Below, piece after piece: positions 1-7,667 of a DNA stretch of 44,443 nt. Numbering within the stretch: position 1 is the first letter of the stretch; each line of letters begins with the position of its first letter. Where the stretch lies: contig NZ_QGKS01000485.1 of NCBI RefSeq assembly GCF_003172935.1, positions 1-44,443 on the forward strand, written 5' to 3'. The stretch is from Micromonospora sicca (GTDB lineage: Bacteria; Actinomycetota; Actinomycetes; Mycobacteriales; Micromonosporaceae). A model generated the notes under the pieces. The model ran no database searches and was not told the origin of the DNA. It saw only the letters and a program-made list of their open reading frames with translations. The translations under genes were made by a program, and so were the position numbers.

Positions 1-492
1 GGCCTGCGGCGGCGGGGCAGGCCGAGTGGTCCGGATCGGTGGTGCGGTGGACGGTCGGCTGCCGGGCGAGCGGCCGTACGCGGGAACGGGCGGGTGGATC
101 GGCGGCGCGGTCGTGGCCGGCGCACCACTCCGGAGCGGTTCCGGGGCGGCCGGGAACTGCGGGGTGTCCACGGTGTCCTGCGGTTCCGGGACGACGCGCG
201 GAGACGGACCGTCGAGCGGCGACGGTGCCGTGACCGGTTGGTCTCCGGTCCCGTCGCCCGGGGCGCCGCCGACGGAGAGCGGACGGGGCTGCTTCGGCGC
301 GGACGGGCCGGGGAGCAGGGCGCCCGCGGCCATGGGGAGGTAGCTCAGCGAGGCGACTGCGACCAGCATGCCCGCGCGTCGGATCCGCCGGCGACGGTTG
401 CCGGTGACGTCGACGAACACCGGTTGACCGGGTCGGGACAGGACGATCGGCGGTGTGCGCTGTGGGCGATCGGGCAACCTATCGAACGACAT
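1..492 (-). CDS. Membrane-anchored, proline-rich extracellular protein (partial, C-terminus beyond window)
   Basis: Reading the minus strand from the ATG at 490-492 gives 164 codons with no stop up to base 1, so the gene runs off the window edge. The N-terminus MSFDRLPDRPQR is followed by a basic stretch (RRRRIRR, about residues 33-39) and one hydrophobic segment (about residues 40-62), which should act as a signal anchor. After that the chain is Pro/Ala/Ser/Thr-rich and low-complexity, typical of an extracytoplasmic linker before a domain that would lie outside this window. An in-frame GTG at 504 is an alternative start; a weak GGTGG precedes the ATG. In actinomycetes this layout often precedes secreted enzymes such as polysaccharide deacetylases or hydrolases, but no catalytic domain is visible, so the function is unknown. 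Confidence 0.65.
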   Translation of the reverse strand, partial: MSFDRLPDRPQRTPPIVLSRPGQPVFVDVTGNRRRRIRRAGMLVAVASLSYLPMAAGALLPGPSAPKQPRPLSVGGAPGDGTGDQPVTAPSPLDGPSPRVVPEPQDTVDTPQFPAAPEPLRSGAPATTAPPIHPPVPAYGRSPGSRPSTAPPIRTTRPAPPPQA

Positions 493-562
493 GTCAAGAG
501 CCACCGGTCGTGGTTATGAGGAGCTTGTCCGGGTATGTCCTGATCCCAGACACAGGTGCTCG

Positions 563-582
563 GCGAATGTCTCACCATTCGC
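563..582. promoter_or_regulatory. Inverted repeat in an AT-richer intergenic region, possible operator
   Basis: GCGAATG and CATTCGC form a perfect 7-bp inverted repeat separated by six bases. It lies in the 493-680 gap, which is visibly less GC-rich than its surroundings, as expected of a promoter region upstream of the minus-strand gene starting at 492. No regulator can be assigned. Confidence 0.35.
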
Positions 583-680
583 ATATCCGGAAAGATACCC
601 CAGAGAGCACCAGACAGGACGACAAGGCGTTGAGTAATGAAACAGGATGAAGAGCGACAAGGGTTCGCCACGTCGGGATC

Positions 681-1157
681 TCAGGCGGATACCGACAGGC
701 CGCGGCCGTGCGTCGCTCTCGCGGTGACGATCTCGGCGGCCCGATGTTCCCGCCAGCGCCGCTGGGCCTCCCGGTTGCACAGCCGGCACACCCGGCGGTA
801 GCGCCCCGTCGCCTCGTCGATCTCCCGCTCGTGACCGTTGCGGCACCGCGGTTCCTGCCGCCGGCCCCGGCAGCTCTCCGCCCGGGTGGCCTGACGCAGG
901 TGGGTGGGCTCGATGCAGTCCAGGCTGGCGCAGCGGTGGTCGACGTCCAGCGCCGGGTCGTAGCCGCCGACGAAGACCACGTACGCGGCGATGTGCGCCC
1001 ACGCCCGGCCGGCGACCTTCTGGTGGACACCGCGGCGGGCGCCGTACCCGCGCACGATCAGGCAGCCGTCGTCGCGGCGTACCGAGCGGTCGACCAGGTG
1101 GGAGCGCAGGCTCTCCTCGGTGAAATGCCGGGACAGGCCGGGCACCCTCGACAGCAT
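681..1157 (-). CDS. HNH endonuclease
   Basis: This 158-residue protein has a recognisable HNH nuclease core. Around residues 75-92 it reads DVDHRCASLDCIEPTHL, with the metal-binding DH pair, a Cys and the trailing CxxPxHL motif. A C-terminal zinc-knuckle pattern follows (CRNGH, then CRLCNR). Such small HNH proteins nick or cleave DNA and occur as phage or stand-alone chromosomal nucleases; the real substrate is unknown. The ATG at 1157 is the only good start in the open part of the frame downstream of the lacI stop, although the frame stays open upstream. It lies 38 bases after the LacI gene on the same strand and may be co-transcribed by chance; nothing else suggests a role in sugar metabolism. 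No partner phage genes are present. Confidence 0.7.
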   Translation of the reverse strand: MLSRVPGLSRHFTEESLRSHLVDRSVRRDDGCLIVRGYGARRGVHQKVAGRAWAHIAAYVVFVGGYDPALDVDHRCASLDCIEPTHLRQATRAESCRGRRQEPRCRNGHEREIDEATGRYRRVCRLCNREAQRRWREHRAAEIVTARATHGRGLSVSA

Positions 1158-1195
1158 CGCGTCACTGTACGCGGCCTGCCGTCCGCCGCCCGGGT

Positions 1196-2242
1196 TCAGC
1201 CGCCCGCGGGGAGCCGCAGAGCGGGACCGGTCGAGTCGCGTACGACCAGGGTGTGGCCGGTGGGGCGACGGCGGGGGCGCACCGAGCGGGGTTTGAGGGC
1301 GAGGGTGAGCGCCATCCGGCCCATGTCGGTCATCGGCAGTCGTACGGTCGTCAGGCTCGGCGCGAGGTCGGCGGCCACGGACACGTCGTCGAAGCCGACG
1401 ACGGAGATCCGGTCGGGTACGGGGATGCGGTGGGCTCGCAGCGTCGACAGCACCCCGATGGCCATCGCGTCGTTGAGCGCGATGATCGCGGTGGTCTCGG
1501 GGTGGTCGCGCAGGATCTGCTCGGCGGCCACTCGGCCGCCGTCGCGGGTGAAATCGCAGTGGACGACGGGGAGGCCGTCGAGGGAGAGGTCGCGCTGGCG
1601 CAGCGCGGCGGACACCCCGGCGAGCCGGTCGGCCACTGTGGTGAGTCCCGCGGTGCCCGCGGCGACTGCGATCCGCCGGTGGCCGAGCTCCAGCAGATGC
1701 GTGGCGAGCGCGCGTCCGCCGGCCTCGTTGTCCGGCATCACCGCGTCGACCCCGAGCGAGTGCCGTCCGATGACGGCGACCCGCCCCCCGAGCTTCTGGA
1801 AGGCCGACAGTTCGGTCCGCGCCTCGGCCTCGATGCGCGGGTCGTCGTAGCCGGAGCCGGCGATCAGGATGATCCCCACCCGCTGCGCGATGAGGTGCCG
1901 GAGCTGGCGGAGCTCGTAGTCGGGGTCGCGGCCGGAGTGCGAGATCTGGACGAGCAGGCCCTCCTCGGCGGCGACCTCGATGACGCCGCTGGCGATCTCC
2001 GAGAAGTACGGGTCGTCGACCTGGTGGACGATCAGGCCCACCGTGGAGCTGGCGCCGCCGGCGAGGGTGCGGGCGTAGGGGTTGGCGACGTATCCGAGTT
2101 CCCGGGAGATCTGCCGGACGCGGCGGGCGACCTCTTCGCTGACACCGTCGCGGCCGGACAGGGCTCGGGAGGCGGTGGCCAGCGACACGCCGGCACGCTC
2201 GGCCACGTCGATGAGGCGCAGCCGGGGACCGGGCTTGGGCAT
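1196..2242 (-). CDS. LacI-family transcriptional repressor (LacI-1)
   Basis: This 348-residue LacI/GalR protein has the N-terminal helix-turn-helix LIDVAERAGVSLATASRAL at about residues 10-28 and a periplasmic-binding-protein-like effector domain for the rest, ending with the usual VVGFDDVSVAADLAPSLTTV region. It should bind DNA as a dimer and release it on binding a sugar-like ligand. The ATG at 2242 is preferred because AGGAG sits six bases upstream; an upstream TTG at 2248 overlaps that spacing. It is divergent from the LamG/dehydrogenase pair, and the intergenic region holds a double AAGCGCTT operator, so autoregulation and control of the pair are likely. It closely resembles the second LacI protein at 12924-13952: both share GSG-DPR, GGRVAV-RH, ELGHRR-AV and LTTVADRL segments. 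Confidence 0.93.
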   Translation of the reverse strand: MPKPGPRLRLIDVAERAGVSLATASRALSGRDGVSEEVARRVRQISRELGYVANPYARTLAGGASSTVGLIVHQVDDPYFSEIASGVIEVAAEEGLLVQISHSGRDPDYELRQLRHLIAQRVGIILIAGSGYDDPRIEAEARTELSAFQKLGGRVAVIGRHSLGVDAVMPDNEAGGRALATHLLELGHRRIAVAAGTAGLTTVADRLAGVSAALRQRDLSLDGLPVVHCDFTRDGGRVAAEQILRDHPETTAIIALNDAMAIGVLSTLRAHRIPVPDRISVVGFDDVSVAADLAPSLTTVRLPMTDMGRMALTLALKPRSVRPRRRPTGHTLVVRDSTGPALRLPAGG

Positions 2243-2299
2243 CCGCAACTCCTAGGGGACATCGATCCGCACCGCGCTCTTGCCTGTGGCGCAAGGCAC

Positions 2300-2328
2300 A
2301 GCATAGGCTACGAAAGCGCTTACGTAAG
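2300..2328 (-). promoter_or_regulatory. Candidate promoter of LacI-1
   Basis: On the minus strand CTTACG (2328-2323) and TATGCT (2305-2300) are separated by 17 bases and sit 58 bases upstream of the LacI-1 start. The -35 element lies within the double operator, which would give repression of its own gene. A plus-strand counterpart, TTGCCT (2280-2285) and TAGGCT (2304-2309), could serve the LamG/dehydrogenase genes. Both are sequence-pattern calls only. Confidence 0.4.
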
Positions 2329-2338
2329 CGCTTACGTA
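2313..2338. promoter_or_regulatory. Tandem LacI-type operators
   Basis: Two AAGCGCTT cores occur at 2314-2321 and 2326-2333, with centres 12 bp apart. The second sits in a perfect 18-bp palindrome, tacgtaagcgcttacgta (2321-2338). The AAnCGnTT-like core with a central CG is the classical LacI/GalR-family operator. The sites lie between the divergent LacI-1 and LamG-protein genes. A similar double site (12838-12864) precedes the paralogous LacI-2. Confidence 0.85.
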
Positions 2339-2523
2339 CTCGTGGTGAAGCAGCTGCCCGGCCGGCACTCGCCGACCTGACCTCGGCCGTCCGCCGGTGT
2401 GGACAGCCATCCGTCCTGTCCAGACGTGATCCCAACTCCAGCGGCACGAACCCGGTTCGCACGCCGCACGCCAGCGCTTCCGAAAGTGCCCGCCACCGCG
2501 CACCGACGAAGGGAACACCTCCC

Positions 2524-3480
2524 ATGAGAAGACCGAGACGGCTCGCCGTCGCCACCGCCGCCCTGCTGGCGGCCGGCCTGACGGCGGCCGCCGGGGCGAG
2601 TCCCGCCCAGGCGGACCGGGACCGCCCGCACGACGTCCACCCGGCCCTGCGCTCGCACCTGGTCGCCTTCTACGACTTCGACCACCCCGTGGAGGGCGAC
2701 GTCGCGCTCGAGCGCGACCAGGGCCGCTCCGGCACCGAGATCGAGCTGATCAACGGTGGCTCGGCCATGCGGGTGCCCGACCAGGCGTACAAGGGCAGCG
2801 GCAACGCGTTGCAGACCCGGCAGGTCAACCCCGAGGTGACCGGCAACGACGACTGGAAGGCCGGGACCTGGTCGGCCAGCGGCGTACGGACGCTGCGCGC
2901 GTTCAGCGGCGCCGAGGGTACGACCGTGATGGGCTGGTTCAAGCGGGAGATGGACGGCCCGGCGCTCAACTCCACCACCGCCAACCCCACCGACCGGTTC
3001 AACGCCATCGGGTTGGCCGGCGTGCTGACCGGCGACTCCGACGGCCACGGCGTGCGGGCCCTGCTCGAGCTCATCGACGTCAACGGCGAGCTGCGACTGG
3101 TCGCCCTCGGCCGGCGCCTCGACGGCGGCAACTCGCAGACGTTCGCCGCGAGCGAGGACTGGCGGACCCTGCTGCCCAAGGGCGAGTGGGTGCACCTCGC
3201 CGCCACCTACGACTTCACCACCGGCACCATGGCGCTCTACCGCAACGGTGAGCCGGTCGACGGCTTCTACACGCGCAACGACGACCCGTGGCAGGTGTCG
3301 GGGCCCGGCCCGCACGTCACCACCGCCTCCGACCCGCGCGGCATCAAGATCGGCGGGAGCTTCCCGCAGAACACGCTGGAGCGGAACCCGTGCGACTGCC
3401 GCATGGACGCCCTCATGTTCCTCGACAGCGTGATCCCGGCGGGCGACATCGCCAAGCAGTACCGCTACATGGCCCGCTGA
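2524..3480 (+). CDS. Secreted LamG-like (concanavalin A-like) domain protein
   Basis: The 318-residue product starts with a classical signal peptide (MRRPRR, hydrophobic core, cleavage likely near residue 30 after ASPAQA). The mature part looks like one laminin-G/concanavalin A-like jelly roll: HLVAFYDFDH at the start, GEWVHLAATYDFTTGTMALYRNGE in the middle, and a C-terminal IKIGGSF...DCRMDALMFLD strand typical of LamG_3 domains. Such domains usually bind or act on carbohydrate; no hydrolase catalytic signature is visible. A purine-rich GAAGGGAA lies about ten bases before the ATG. It is followed after 38 bases by the secreted dehydrogenase gene, so the two are probably one transcript, divergent from LacI-1 and under the tandem operators. 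Confidence 0.85.
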   Translation: MRRPRRLAVATAALLAAGLTAAAGASPAQADRDRPHDVHPALRSHLVAFYDFDHPVEGDVALERDQGRSGTEIELINGGSAMRVPDQAYKGSGNALQTRQVNPEVTGNDDWKAGTWSASGVRTLRAFSGAEGTTVMGWFKREMDGPALNSTTANPTDRFNAIGLAGVLTGDSDGHGVRALLELIDVNGELRLVALGRRLDGGNSQTFAASEDWRTLLPKGEWVHLAATYDFTTGTMALYRNGEPVDGFYTRNDDPWQVSGPGPHVTTASDPRGIKIGGSFPQNTLERNPCDCRMDALMFLDSVIPAGDIAKQYRYMAR

Positions 3481-3518
3481 CCATCCTCGGCACCGTCCCA
3501 CCGAGAAGGAGAACCCGC

Positions 3519-5621
3519 GTGTTCATTCGCGCTGGCAGCACCGGCAGGCTCCGTAGAGCCGCGCTGACGGCCGGAGTCACTGCCGCCACCCTCGTCCTGT
3601 CCACCCTGGTCGCGGCGCCCGCCCGGGCCGCCGGGGCGATCTACGACCCGATTCCCGAGATGCCGACCCAGTCCCGGCTGGGCCTGGTCCTGCAGGGGTA
3701 CGCCAGCTTCCCGCAGTCGTCGCCCAACCCGGCCCCGGTCGACCAGCGGCTGATGCGGAAGGCCCGGATCAACACCATCACCGAACTGCCCGACGGCTCC
3801 GGTCGCCGCGCGGTACCGGACCTCAACGGCAACCTCTACCTCGTCGAGAACGGCGTGCCGCACGTCTACCTGGACGTGGCCGCGACGTTCGCGCCGCAGT
3901 TCTTCTCCGGCCGCGGTCTCGGCCAAGGCTTCGGGTACGTCGCGTTCCACCCGGACTTCGGCCGCAACGGCCGGTTCTACACCATCCACACCGAGCAGGC
4001 GTCCCTCGCCACGAGGACCCCGGACTACGCCCAGCCGAACACCATCTACCAGGGCGTCATCACCGAGTGGACGGCGATCGACCCGGCCGCGGACACCTTC
4101 TCCGGCACTCACCGGGAGGTCCTGCGCATCGGGTTCGGCGGCCAGATCCACGGCATCCAGGAGATCAACTTCGACCCGACCGCGAAGCCGCACGAGAGCG
4201 ACTACGGGCTGCTGTACCTGGCGGTCGGCGACGGCGGGCAGGGCGCGCGCAACACCGACCCGCAGAACATGGGCATGCCGTACGGCAAGCTGCTGCGTAT
4301 CGACCCGCAGGGCAGCAACTCGCCCAACGGCCGGTACGGCATCCCGGCGGCCAACCCGTTCGTGGGGCAGGCCGGCGCGCTCGGCGAGATCTACGCCGTC
4401 GGCTTCCGCGACCCGCACCGGTTCAGCTGGGACCGGGCCACCGGCCGGATGTACCTGGGCCACATCGGCGAGCACGCCGTCGAGTCGATCTACGAGGTCC
4501 GGGCCGGCGACAACTTCGGCTGGAGCGAGCGTGAGGGCTCGTTCGTCTTCGACAAGACGGCCACGAACCCCTGCGACAAGCTCTACCCGCTGCCCGCCGA
4601 CGACGAGAAGTACGGCTACACCTACCCGGTGGCCGCGTACGACCACGATCCCGCGCCCGGGTGGAACTGCACCTCGGACGTCGGTGTCGCGGTGGCCGGC
4701 GGGTTCGTCTACCGCGGGCACGAGCTGCCGGCCCTGCAGGGCAAGTACGTCTTCGGTGACCTCGTCGACGGCCGCATCCTCTACACCGAGGCGCACGAGA
4801 TGCGCCGCGGTCAGGGGCTCGCCACGATCCACCGGCTGGCCCTGTTCACCGCGGCGGGTGCGCCGGTCCGGATGCAGGACCTCTCCGCGCCCGGCGCGCC
4901 GGGCGACCCCAACCGGGTCGACCTGCGCTTCGGCACCGACGCGGCGGGCGAGCTCTACATCCTCGCCAAGGCCAACGGGAAGATCTGGAAGGTGGTCGGC
5001 ACCAGGACGGTGGCGGACGGCGACGTCGGCGACACCAAGCTGGTCCACACCGGCGGTGCGGAGAACTGGGCGCCGGTGACGCCGTCGAAGTGGCAGTTCG
5101 ACGGCGACGAGGTGATCCTCGCCGAGGCCGGCGCCAGCCGGCCGGGTCCGCGCCGGCCGTTCGAGTACGCCGTGCTGACCGCCGGGCCGGTCTGGTCGTC
5201 GGTCGAGATCGAGGCCCGGGTCCGGCTCGACACGCCGGTGGAGGTCACCAACCGGGACGTCATCATCGTCTTCGGTTGGCAGTCGGACACGCAGTTCTAC
5301 TACGCCCACCTGTCGACCGACAACACGATCTACCCGCACAACGGCATCTTCAAGGTGAACAACGCCGACCGGGAACGCATCGAGGTCCAGTGGAACGGGC
5401 GGTCGCGCGGGGCGAACCCGGCGATCACCGACGCCGACTGGCACAAGGTGCGGGTCGTGCACCTGCCGGCCACCGGGGAGATCGCGGTGTACGTCGACGG
5501 GAGCAACGATCCGCTGATGACCGCGAAGGACACCACGTTCGGCTCGGGTCGGGTGGGCTTCGGCTCCTTCGACAACGTCGGCCGCCTGCGTCACCTCACG
5601 GTGCAGGGGACGCCGGCCTGA
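3519..5621 (+). CDS. Secreted PQQ-type glucose/sorbosone dehydrogenase with C-terminal lectin-like domain
   Basis: The 700-residue protein starts at GTG 3519, with AAGGAG seven bases upstream; the frame is open further upstream but without a better start. A signal peptide ends near residue 36 (APARAAGA). Residues about 80-480 show the glucose/sorbosone dehydrogenase beta-propeller: GRGLGQGFGYVAFHPDF, GGQIHGIQEINFDP, GDGGQGARNTDP, GFRDPHRFSWD and AGDNFGWSE. The family oxidises sugars outside the cell with PQQ, and often Ca2+. Residues about 515-698 form a separate concanavalin A/DUF1080-like domain (EIEARVRLDTPVEV..., WHKVRVVHLPATGEIAVYVDG, GRVGFGSFDN). Its partner LamG gene lies just upstream. 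The likely role is extracellular oxidation or recognition of a sugar or glycan before import; PQQ synthesis genes are not in the window. Confidence 0.88.
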   Translation: MFIRAGSTGRLRRAALTAGVTAATLVLSTLVAAPARAAGAIYDPIPEMPTQSRLGLVLQGYASFPQSSPNPAPVDQRLMRKARINTITELPDGSGRRAVPDLNGNLYLVENGVPHVYLDVAATFAPQFFSGRGLGQGFGYVAFHPDFGRNGRFYTIHTEQASLATRTPDYAQPNTIYQGVITEWTAIDPAADTFSGTHREVLRIGFGGQIHGIQEINFDPTAKPHESDYGLLYLAVGDGGQGARNTDPQNMGMPYGKLLRIDPQGSNSPNGRYGIPAANPFVGQAGALGEIYAVGFRDPHRFSWDRATGRMYLGHIGEHAVESIYEVRAGDNFGWSEREGSFVFDKTATNPCDKLYPLPADDEKYGYTYPVAAYDHDPAPGWNCTSDVGVAVAGGFVYRGHELPALQGKYVFGDLVDGRILYTEAHEMRRGQGLATIHRLALFTAAGAPVRMQDLSAPGAPGDPNRVDLRFGTDAAGELYILAKANGKIWKVVGTRTVADGDVGDTKLVHTGGAENWAPVTPSKWQFDGDEVILAEAGASRPGPRRPFEYAVLTAGPVWSSVEIEARVRLDTPVEVTNRDVIIVFGWQSDTQFYYAHLSTDNTIYPHNGIFKVNNADRERIEVQWNGRSRGANPAITDADWHKVRVVHLPATGEIAVYVDGSNDPLMTAKDTTFGSGRVGFGSFDNVGRLRHLTVQGTPA

Positions 5622-5627
5622 ACCACC

Positions 5628-5666
5628 CGGTGGGGGACGGCGCCGGCCAGGCGTCGTCCCCCACCG
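5628..5666. terminator. Bidirectional terminator hairpin
   Basis: CGGTGGGGGACG (5628-5639) pairs perfectly with CGTCCCCCACCG (5655-5666) around a 15-base loop. It lies between the convergent ends of the dehydrogenase gene (5621) and the glycerate kinase gene (5722), so it can stop transcription from both sides. No long U-tract follows, as is usual in high-GC actinomycetes. Confidence 0.75.
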
Positions 5667-5721
5667 CCGTGTCGGAAGCCGCCCGGGTCCCCGAGAGCGG
5701 TTCCCCGACAGGGGCGGGCCG

Positions 5722-6816
5722 TCAGCTGCCGCCGAGGCGCTGTGCCATGACGCTGCCGGCCTCGATCAGCCAGGTCGTCGGATCGCCCAACGCGGCCGCC
5801 ACCGATCCGGCCAGGTCGACGAGTGCGACAGCCTGGGCGACGGAGCCGGGCACCGGGCCGGTCACCTGGCCGGCGGCCACGCCGACCGGCACCCCGGCCG
5901 CGTCGGCCTGGTCCAGCAGCGAGCCCACGACCTTGCCGGTCAGTGAGGTCCGGTCGAAGTGCCCCTCGCCGGTGATGACGACATCGGCGCGGGCGAGGGC
6001 GTCCGCCAGTCCGACCAGGGCGGCGATCGTCCGGGCCCCCGGCATGATCCGGGCACCCCAGAGGGTGGCCAGGCCGTAGGAGGTGCCGCCGGCCGCGCCG
6101 GCGCCCGGCTGGTCGGGGTCGCCGCCGGTCAGCTCGGCGAACCGGAGCAGGGCCCGGTCCAGCAGCCCGATGTCGGTCGGCCGTGCGCCCTTCTGCGGGC
6201 CGTACGTGGCCGCGGCCCCGGTCGGCCCGGCCAGCGGCGCCGTCACGTCGACCAACAGTTGCGTCCCGCCGGGCGGCGGCGGGAGCAGGCCGCCGGTGTC
6301 GACGCGGGCCAGGTTGACCAGCGCCCCGCCGCCGAGCGGCAGGTCCCGGCCCCACGCGTCGCGCAGTCGCAGGCCCAGGGCACGCAGGGCGCCCGTCCCG
6401 GCGTCGGTCGACGCCGAGCCGCCGAGCCCGATGACGAGACGGCTGGCACCGGCGGCGAGGGCCGCGCGCGCGACCGCGCCGAGCCCGTACGTGTGCGCGC
6501 CCAGCGGATCCGGGGGGCGCAGCAGCGGCAGCCCGCTGGACTGGGCGAGTTCGAGCACGGCCGTCCCGTCGGGCAGCAGCAGCCACCCGGCGGCGACGGG
6601 CCGGCCGTCCGGGCCGGGCACGGTCACCGTCCTGCGTTCGCCGTCGGGCCGGGCGGCGGCGAACGCGTCGACGGTTCCCTCGCCGCCGTCGGCGAGGGGG
6701 AGCAGGCGTACCTCGTCGCCCGGCCGCCGGGCGAGCCAGCCCCGCGCCAGCGCGCGGGCGGCGTCGTCGGCGGCCAGGCTGCCCTTGAACGAGTCGGGCG
6801 CGACGAGGACGCGCAT
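5722..6816 (-). CDS. Glycerate kinase
   Basis: The 364-residue protein matches the GlxK/GarK glycerate kinase family: VLVAPDSFKGSL at the N-terminus, PLADGGEGTVDAF, GLGGSASTDAGTGAL, and a C-terminal ADVVITGEGHFDRTSLTGK. It phosphorylates D-glycerate to 2- or 3-phosphoglycerate and so feeds three-carbon acids into glycolysis. It is the last gene of the seven-gene minus-strand operon; its ATG overlaps the stop of the isomerase gene by one base (TGATG), implying translational coupling. Its presence indicates that the pathway releases glycerate or tartronate semialdehyde/glyceraldehyde-level products, a useful clue to the substrate. Length is typical for the family (about 370-380 residues). Confidence 0.92.
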   Translation of the reverse strand: MRVLVAPDSFKGSLAADDAARALARGWLARRPGDEVRLLPLADGGEGTVDAFAAARPDGERRTVTVPGPDGRPVAAGWLLLPDGTAVLELAQSSGLPLLRPPDPLGAHTYGLGAVARAALAAGASRLVIGLGGSASTDAGTGALRALGLRLRDAWGRDLPLGGGALVNLARVDTGGLLPPPPGGTQLLVDVTAPLAGPTGAAATYGPQKGARPTDIGLLDRALLRFAELTGGDPDQPGAGAAGGTSYGLATLWGARIMPGARTIAALVGLADALARADVVITGEGHFDRTSLTGKVVGSLLDQADAAGVPVGVAAGQVTGPVPGSVAQAVALVDLAGSVAAALGDPTTWLIEAGSVMAQRLGGS

Positions 6817-7667
6817 CAGTCCGCGAGGACGAGCTGGAGGTACCGGTCCTTCATCGTGGCCAGCACCTGGTCCGGGTCGGTGGCCCACACCTCGGCGTTG
6901 AAGATCTCCACCTCGGTGTCGCCGCAGTAGCCGGCCTCGGCGACCGCGCGGGTGAACGGCGGGAAGTCGATGTGCCCGTCGCCCATCATGCCCCGGCCGA
7001 GCAGCACGTCGGCCGGGAGCGGGGTGAGGAAGTCGCACACCTGGTAGCTGGCGATCCGCTCACCCGCCCGCTCGATCTGCCGCCACACGTCGGGGTCCCA
7101 CCAGATGTGGAACGTGTCGACGACGACCCCGACCTGGTCGACCGGGAACTGCTCGGCGAGGTCGAGCGCCTGCCCCAGGGTCGACAGGACCGCCCGGTCG
7201 GCGCAGTACATGGGGTGCAGCGGTTCCAGGGCCAGCCGTACGCCGCGCTCCCCGGCGTACGGGGCCAGCTCAGCCAGCGCGTCGGCGACCCGCTGACGGG
7301 CGCCGCGCAGGTCGCGGGAGCCGGCCGGCAGGCCGCCGACCACCATGACGAGGCAGTCCGTGCCCAGGCCGGCCGCCTCGTCGACGGCGCGCCGGTTGTC
7401 GTCCAACGCCGCGCGGCCGGCCTCGCCGGTGGCGGTGAGGAACCCGCCGCGGCACAGCGAGGACACCCGCATCCCGGCGTCGGCGACGATCTTCGCGGCC
7501 CGGGCGACGCCGATCTCGGCCACCGGTTCGCGCCACAGCCCGATCGCCGGGATGCCGGCGCGGACGCAGCCCTCGACGGCCTCGCGTACCGACCACGACT
7601 TCGTGGTGCGCTGGTTGAGCGAGAGGTGCGCCAGGCGGGGGTCGACCGCCGGCGGCGCGGCGGTCAC
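6816..7667 (-). CDS. Sugar phosphate isomerase/epimerase family TIM-barrel protein
   Basis: The 283-residue product is an AP-endonuclease-2-like TIM barrel, the fold used by many sugar isomerases, epimerases and keto-sugar-processing enzymes. Supporting segments are LSLNQRTTKSWSVREAVEG, GVRLALEPLHPM (metal-ligand Glu), GVVVDTFHIWWD (His/Asp ligands), GHIDFPPF, and a C-terminal GDTEVEIFNAEVW with the final catalytic Glu. The GTG start at 7667 overlaps the upstream stop in GTGA. The frame is open far upstream, but that part overlaps the DUF993 gene and is a shadow. With the adjacent Gfo/Idh dehydrogenase it forms a pair common in inositol, keto-sugar and C-glycoside pathways. The exact reaction cannot be read from sequence. 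Confidence 0.88.
   Translation of the reverse strand: MTAAPPAVDPRLAHLSLNQRTTKSWSVREAVEGCVRAGIPAIGLWREPVAEIGVARAAKIVADAGMRVSSLCRGGFLTATGEAGRAALDDNRRAVDEAAGLGTDCLVMVVGGLPAGSRDLRGARQRVADALAELAPYAGERGVRLALEPLHPMYCADRAVLSTLGQALDLAEQFPVDQVGVVVDTFHIWWDPDVWRQIERAGERIASYQVCDFLTPLPADVLLGRGMMGDGHIDFPPFTRAVAEAGYCGDTEVEIFNAEVWATDPDQVLATMKDRYLQLVLAD

Noticed and set aside
681..2555. Minus-strand 624-codon open frame
   Set aside because: Only its C-terminal 158 codons (HNH protein) are real; the rest is an Arg/Pro-rich shadow of the LacI-1 gene in another frame.
3465..5594. 709-codon minus-strand frame opposite the dehydrogenase gene
   Set aside because: Val/Asp/Arg-rich low-complexity translation typical of antisense shadows in high-GC DNA; the plus strand has a clear signal peptide and enzyme motifs.
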